The position numbers and the translations under genes are program-made. 7,634 bases of DNA from an uncultured Planctomycetaceae bacterium (lineage in GTDB: Bacteria; Planctomycetota; Planctomycetia; Planctomycetales; Planctomycetaceae), in contig CAIJTL010000877.1 in the NCBI GenBank assembly GCA_903823545.1, forward strand, positions 1 through 7,634, in the 5' to 3' direction. Within the stretch, counting starts at the first letter, position 1. Each line of letters opens with the position of its first letter. Under the pieces are notes generated by a model, which ran no database searches, was not told the origin of the DNA, and worked only from the letters and a program-made list of their open reading frames with translations. Shown in pieces: positions 6,736 through 7,634 of the stretch.

Positions 6736-6867
6736 TTCGCTCGATGCTATTGCGGACTCAGTCAACTGCGTTGCAAGCCTTCCATCGCTCTGCTGCAATC
6801 CCGCATCGAAAATCTTGGCGTTTGCGATTTGCCGGTCAGCTAACTCACTCAGTGAAATCATTGTTCT

Positions 6868-7634
6868 ATGCACTACGAAACGATCATCGGCCTCGAAGTT
6901 CACGTCCAGTTGCAGACCAACACGAAAATCTTTTGCGGCTGTTCGACGGCGTTCAATCCAGACAATCCCAACGTGCAGACCTGCCCCGTTTGCATCGGCT
7001 TGCCGGGAGCGTTGCCGGTGATGAATCGTCGAGCGTTCCGGTTGTCGTTGAAGACGGCACTGGCACTCAATTGTCAGATCGCTCGCTTCACCAAATGGGA
7101 TCGCAAGCAGTACTACTATCCCGACCTGCCGAAGGGCTATCAGATCAGCCAGTACGATTTGCCCTTCAGCTTTGACGGCTTCGTCGAAATCGACACCGAT
7201 GTCGAAAAAGGAGAGACGAAAAAGGTTCGATTGATTCGTGCTCACCTCGAAGAAGATGCCGGCAAGAACATGCACGACGAGACGGGCCGAGGTCACGATA
7301 GCCACGTGGATCTCAACCGCGCGGGGACGCCGCTGCTAGAAATCGTTAGCCAGCCGGACATCCGCTCGGCGAGCGAAGCGAAGACGTTTCTGGAAGAACT
7401 AAAACTGCTGCTGACTTACATCGGCGTCTCCGATTGCAACATGCAAGAAGGCTCGCTCCGCTGCGACGCGAACGTCAATTTGCACGTGCATACGGACGAC
7501 GGTCAGAAGATCGCCACCCCGATTGTCGAGATCAAGAACCTCAACAGCTTTCGAGGTGTTGAGCAGGCGATTGAGTTCGAAGTCGCTCGGCAATTTGAAG
7601 AATGGCAGAAGACAAAACACGGGATCAACGATGT
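6868..7634 (+). CDS. gatB: Asp-tRNA(Asn)/Glu-tRNA(Gln) amidotransferase subunit B, 5' part
   Basis: GatB is the subunit of the GatCAB complex that binds mischarged Glu-tRNA(Gln) or Asp-tRNA(Asn), activates the acyl group with ATP and receives ammonia from GatA, giving Gln-tRNA(Gln) or Asn-tRNA(Asn). The window holds the first 255 codons and runs off the right edge; the full protein is usually about 480-500 residues. Seen in order: [13 protein letters not shown] (3-15), the zinc ligands Cys23, Cys25, Cys39 and Cys42, [16 protein letters not shown] (82-97), the catalytic-cradle motif HLEEDAGK (126-133), [17 protein letters not shown] (148-164) and EIKNLNSF (221-228). All are intact. The start is fixed by the conserved N-terminus and an in-frame stop at 6853-6855; no Shine-Dalgarno sequence is visible. 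gatA and gatC are not upstream, so the genes are not arranged as gatCAB here, which is common outside Firmicutes. Identity is firm. Confidence 0.96.
   Translation, partial: MHYETIIGLEVHVQLQTNTKIFCGCSTAFNPDNPNVQTCPVCIGLPGALPVMNRRAFRLSLKTALALNCQIARFTKWDRKQYYYPDLPKGYQISQYDLPFSFDGFVEIDTDVEKGETKKVRLIRAHLEEDAGKNMHDETGRGHDSHVDLNRAGTPLLEIVSQPDIRSASEAKTFLEELKLLLTYIGVSDCNMQEGSLRCDANVNLHVHTDDGQKIATPIVEIKNLNSFRGVEQAIEFEVARQFEEWQKTKHGIND

Noticed and set aside
6652..7305. Minus-strand open frame of 217 codons over gatB
   Set aside because: It lies opposite conserved gatB motifs and ends in the inverted repeat; the MFNLNANGVS peptide read from both arms is a by-product of the palindrome.

Overview
The window looks like chromosomal DNA of a planctomycete (Planctomycetota). 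The evidence is an ECF sigma factor directly followed by a Ser/Thr kinase carrying a zinc-binding anti-sigma-like N-terminus, and a large orphan protein with an N-terminal LE-x-LE-x-R-x-x-L-A-A motif that resembles the planctomycete LEPR-XLL signature. Base composition is moderately GC-rich. This assignment is inference from gene style, not from a marker gene.

The left two thirds is read on the minus strand. From right to left it holds a metallo-beta-lactamase-fold hydrolase (4676-5461), a composite inverted repeat (4524-4664), an ECF sigma factor (3853-4461), a membrane Ser/Thr kinase (1576-3846) and, after a probable intrinsic terminator (1505-1530), a Ser/Thr/Ala-rich putative surface protein (9-1247). 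Sigma factor and kinase are separated by only 6 bases and are almost certainly one signalling operon. The surface-like protein has its own good ribosome binding site and a structured leader, so it is probably a separate transcription unit; whether the sigma factor controls it is unknown.

The right third is read on the plus strand: scpB (5752-6630, chromosome segregation, SMC partner), a perfect 31-bp inverted repeat (6642-6735), and the first 255 codons of gatB (6868 to the window end; tRNA-dependent amidotransferase subunit B). The 290-bp gap between the hydrolase and scpB serves two divergent genes and holds a candidate promoter and an operator-like dyad cluster.

No tRNA, rRNA, CRISPR array, transposase or phage gene was seen. 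The genes belong to recognisable families. The least explained items are the two large inverted repeats, both built from smaller palindromes (REPIN-like architecture), a codon-phased 44-bp palindrome inside the surface-protein gene, and the orphan surface protein itself.
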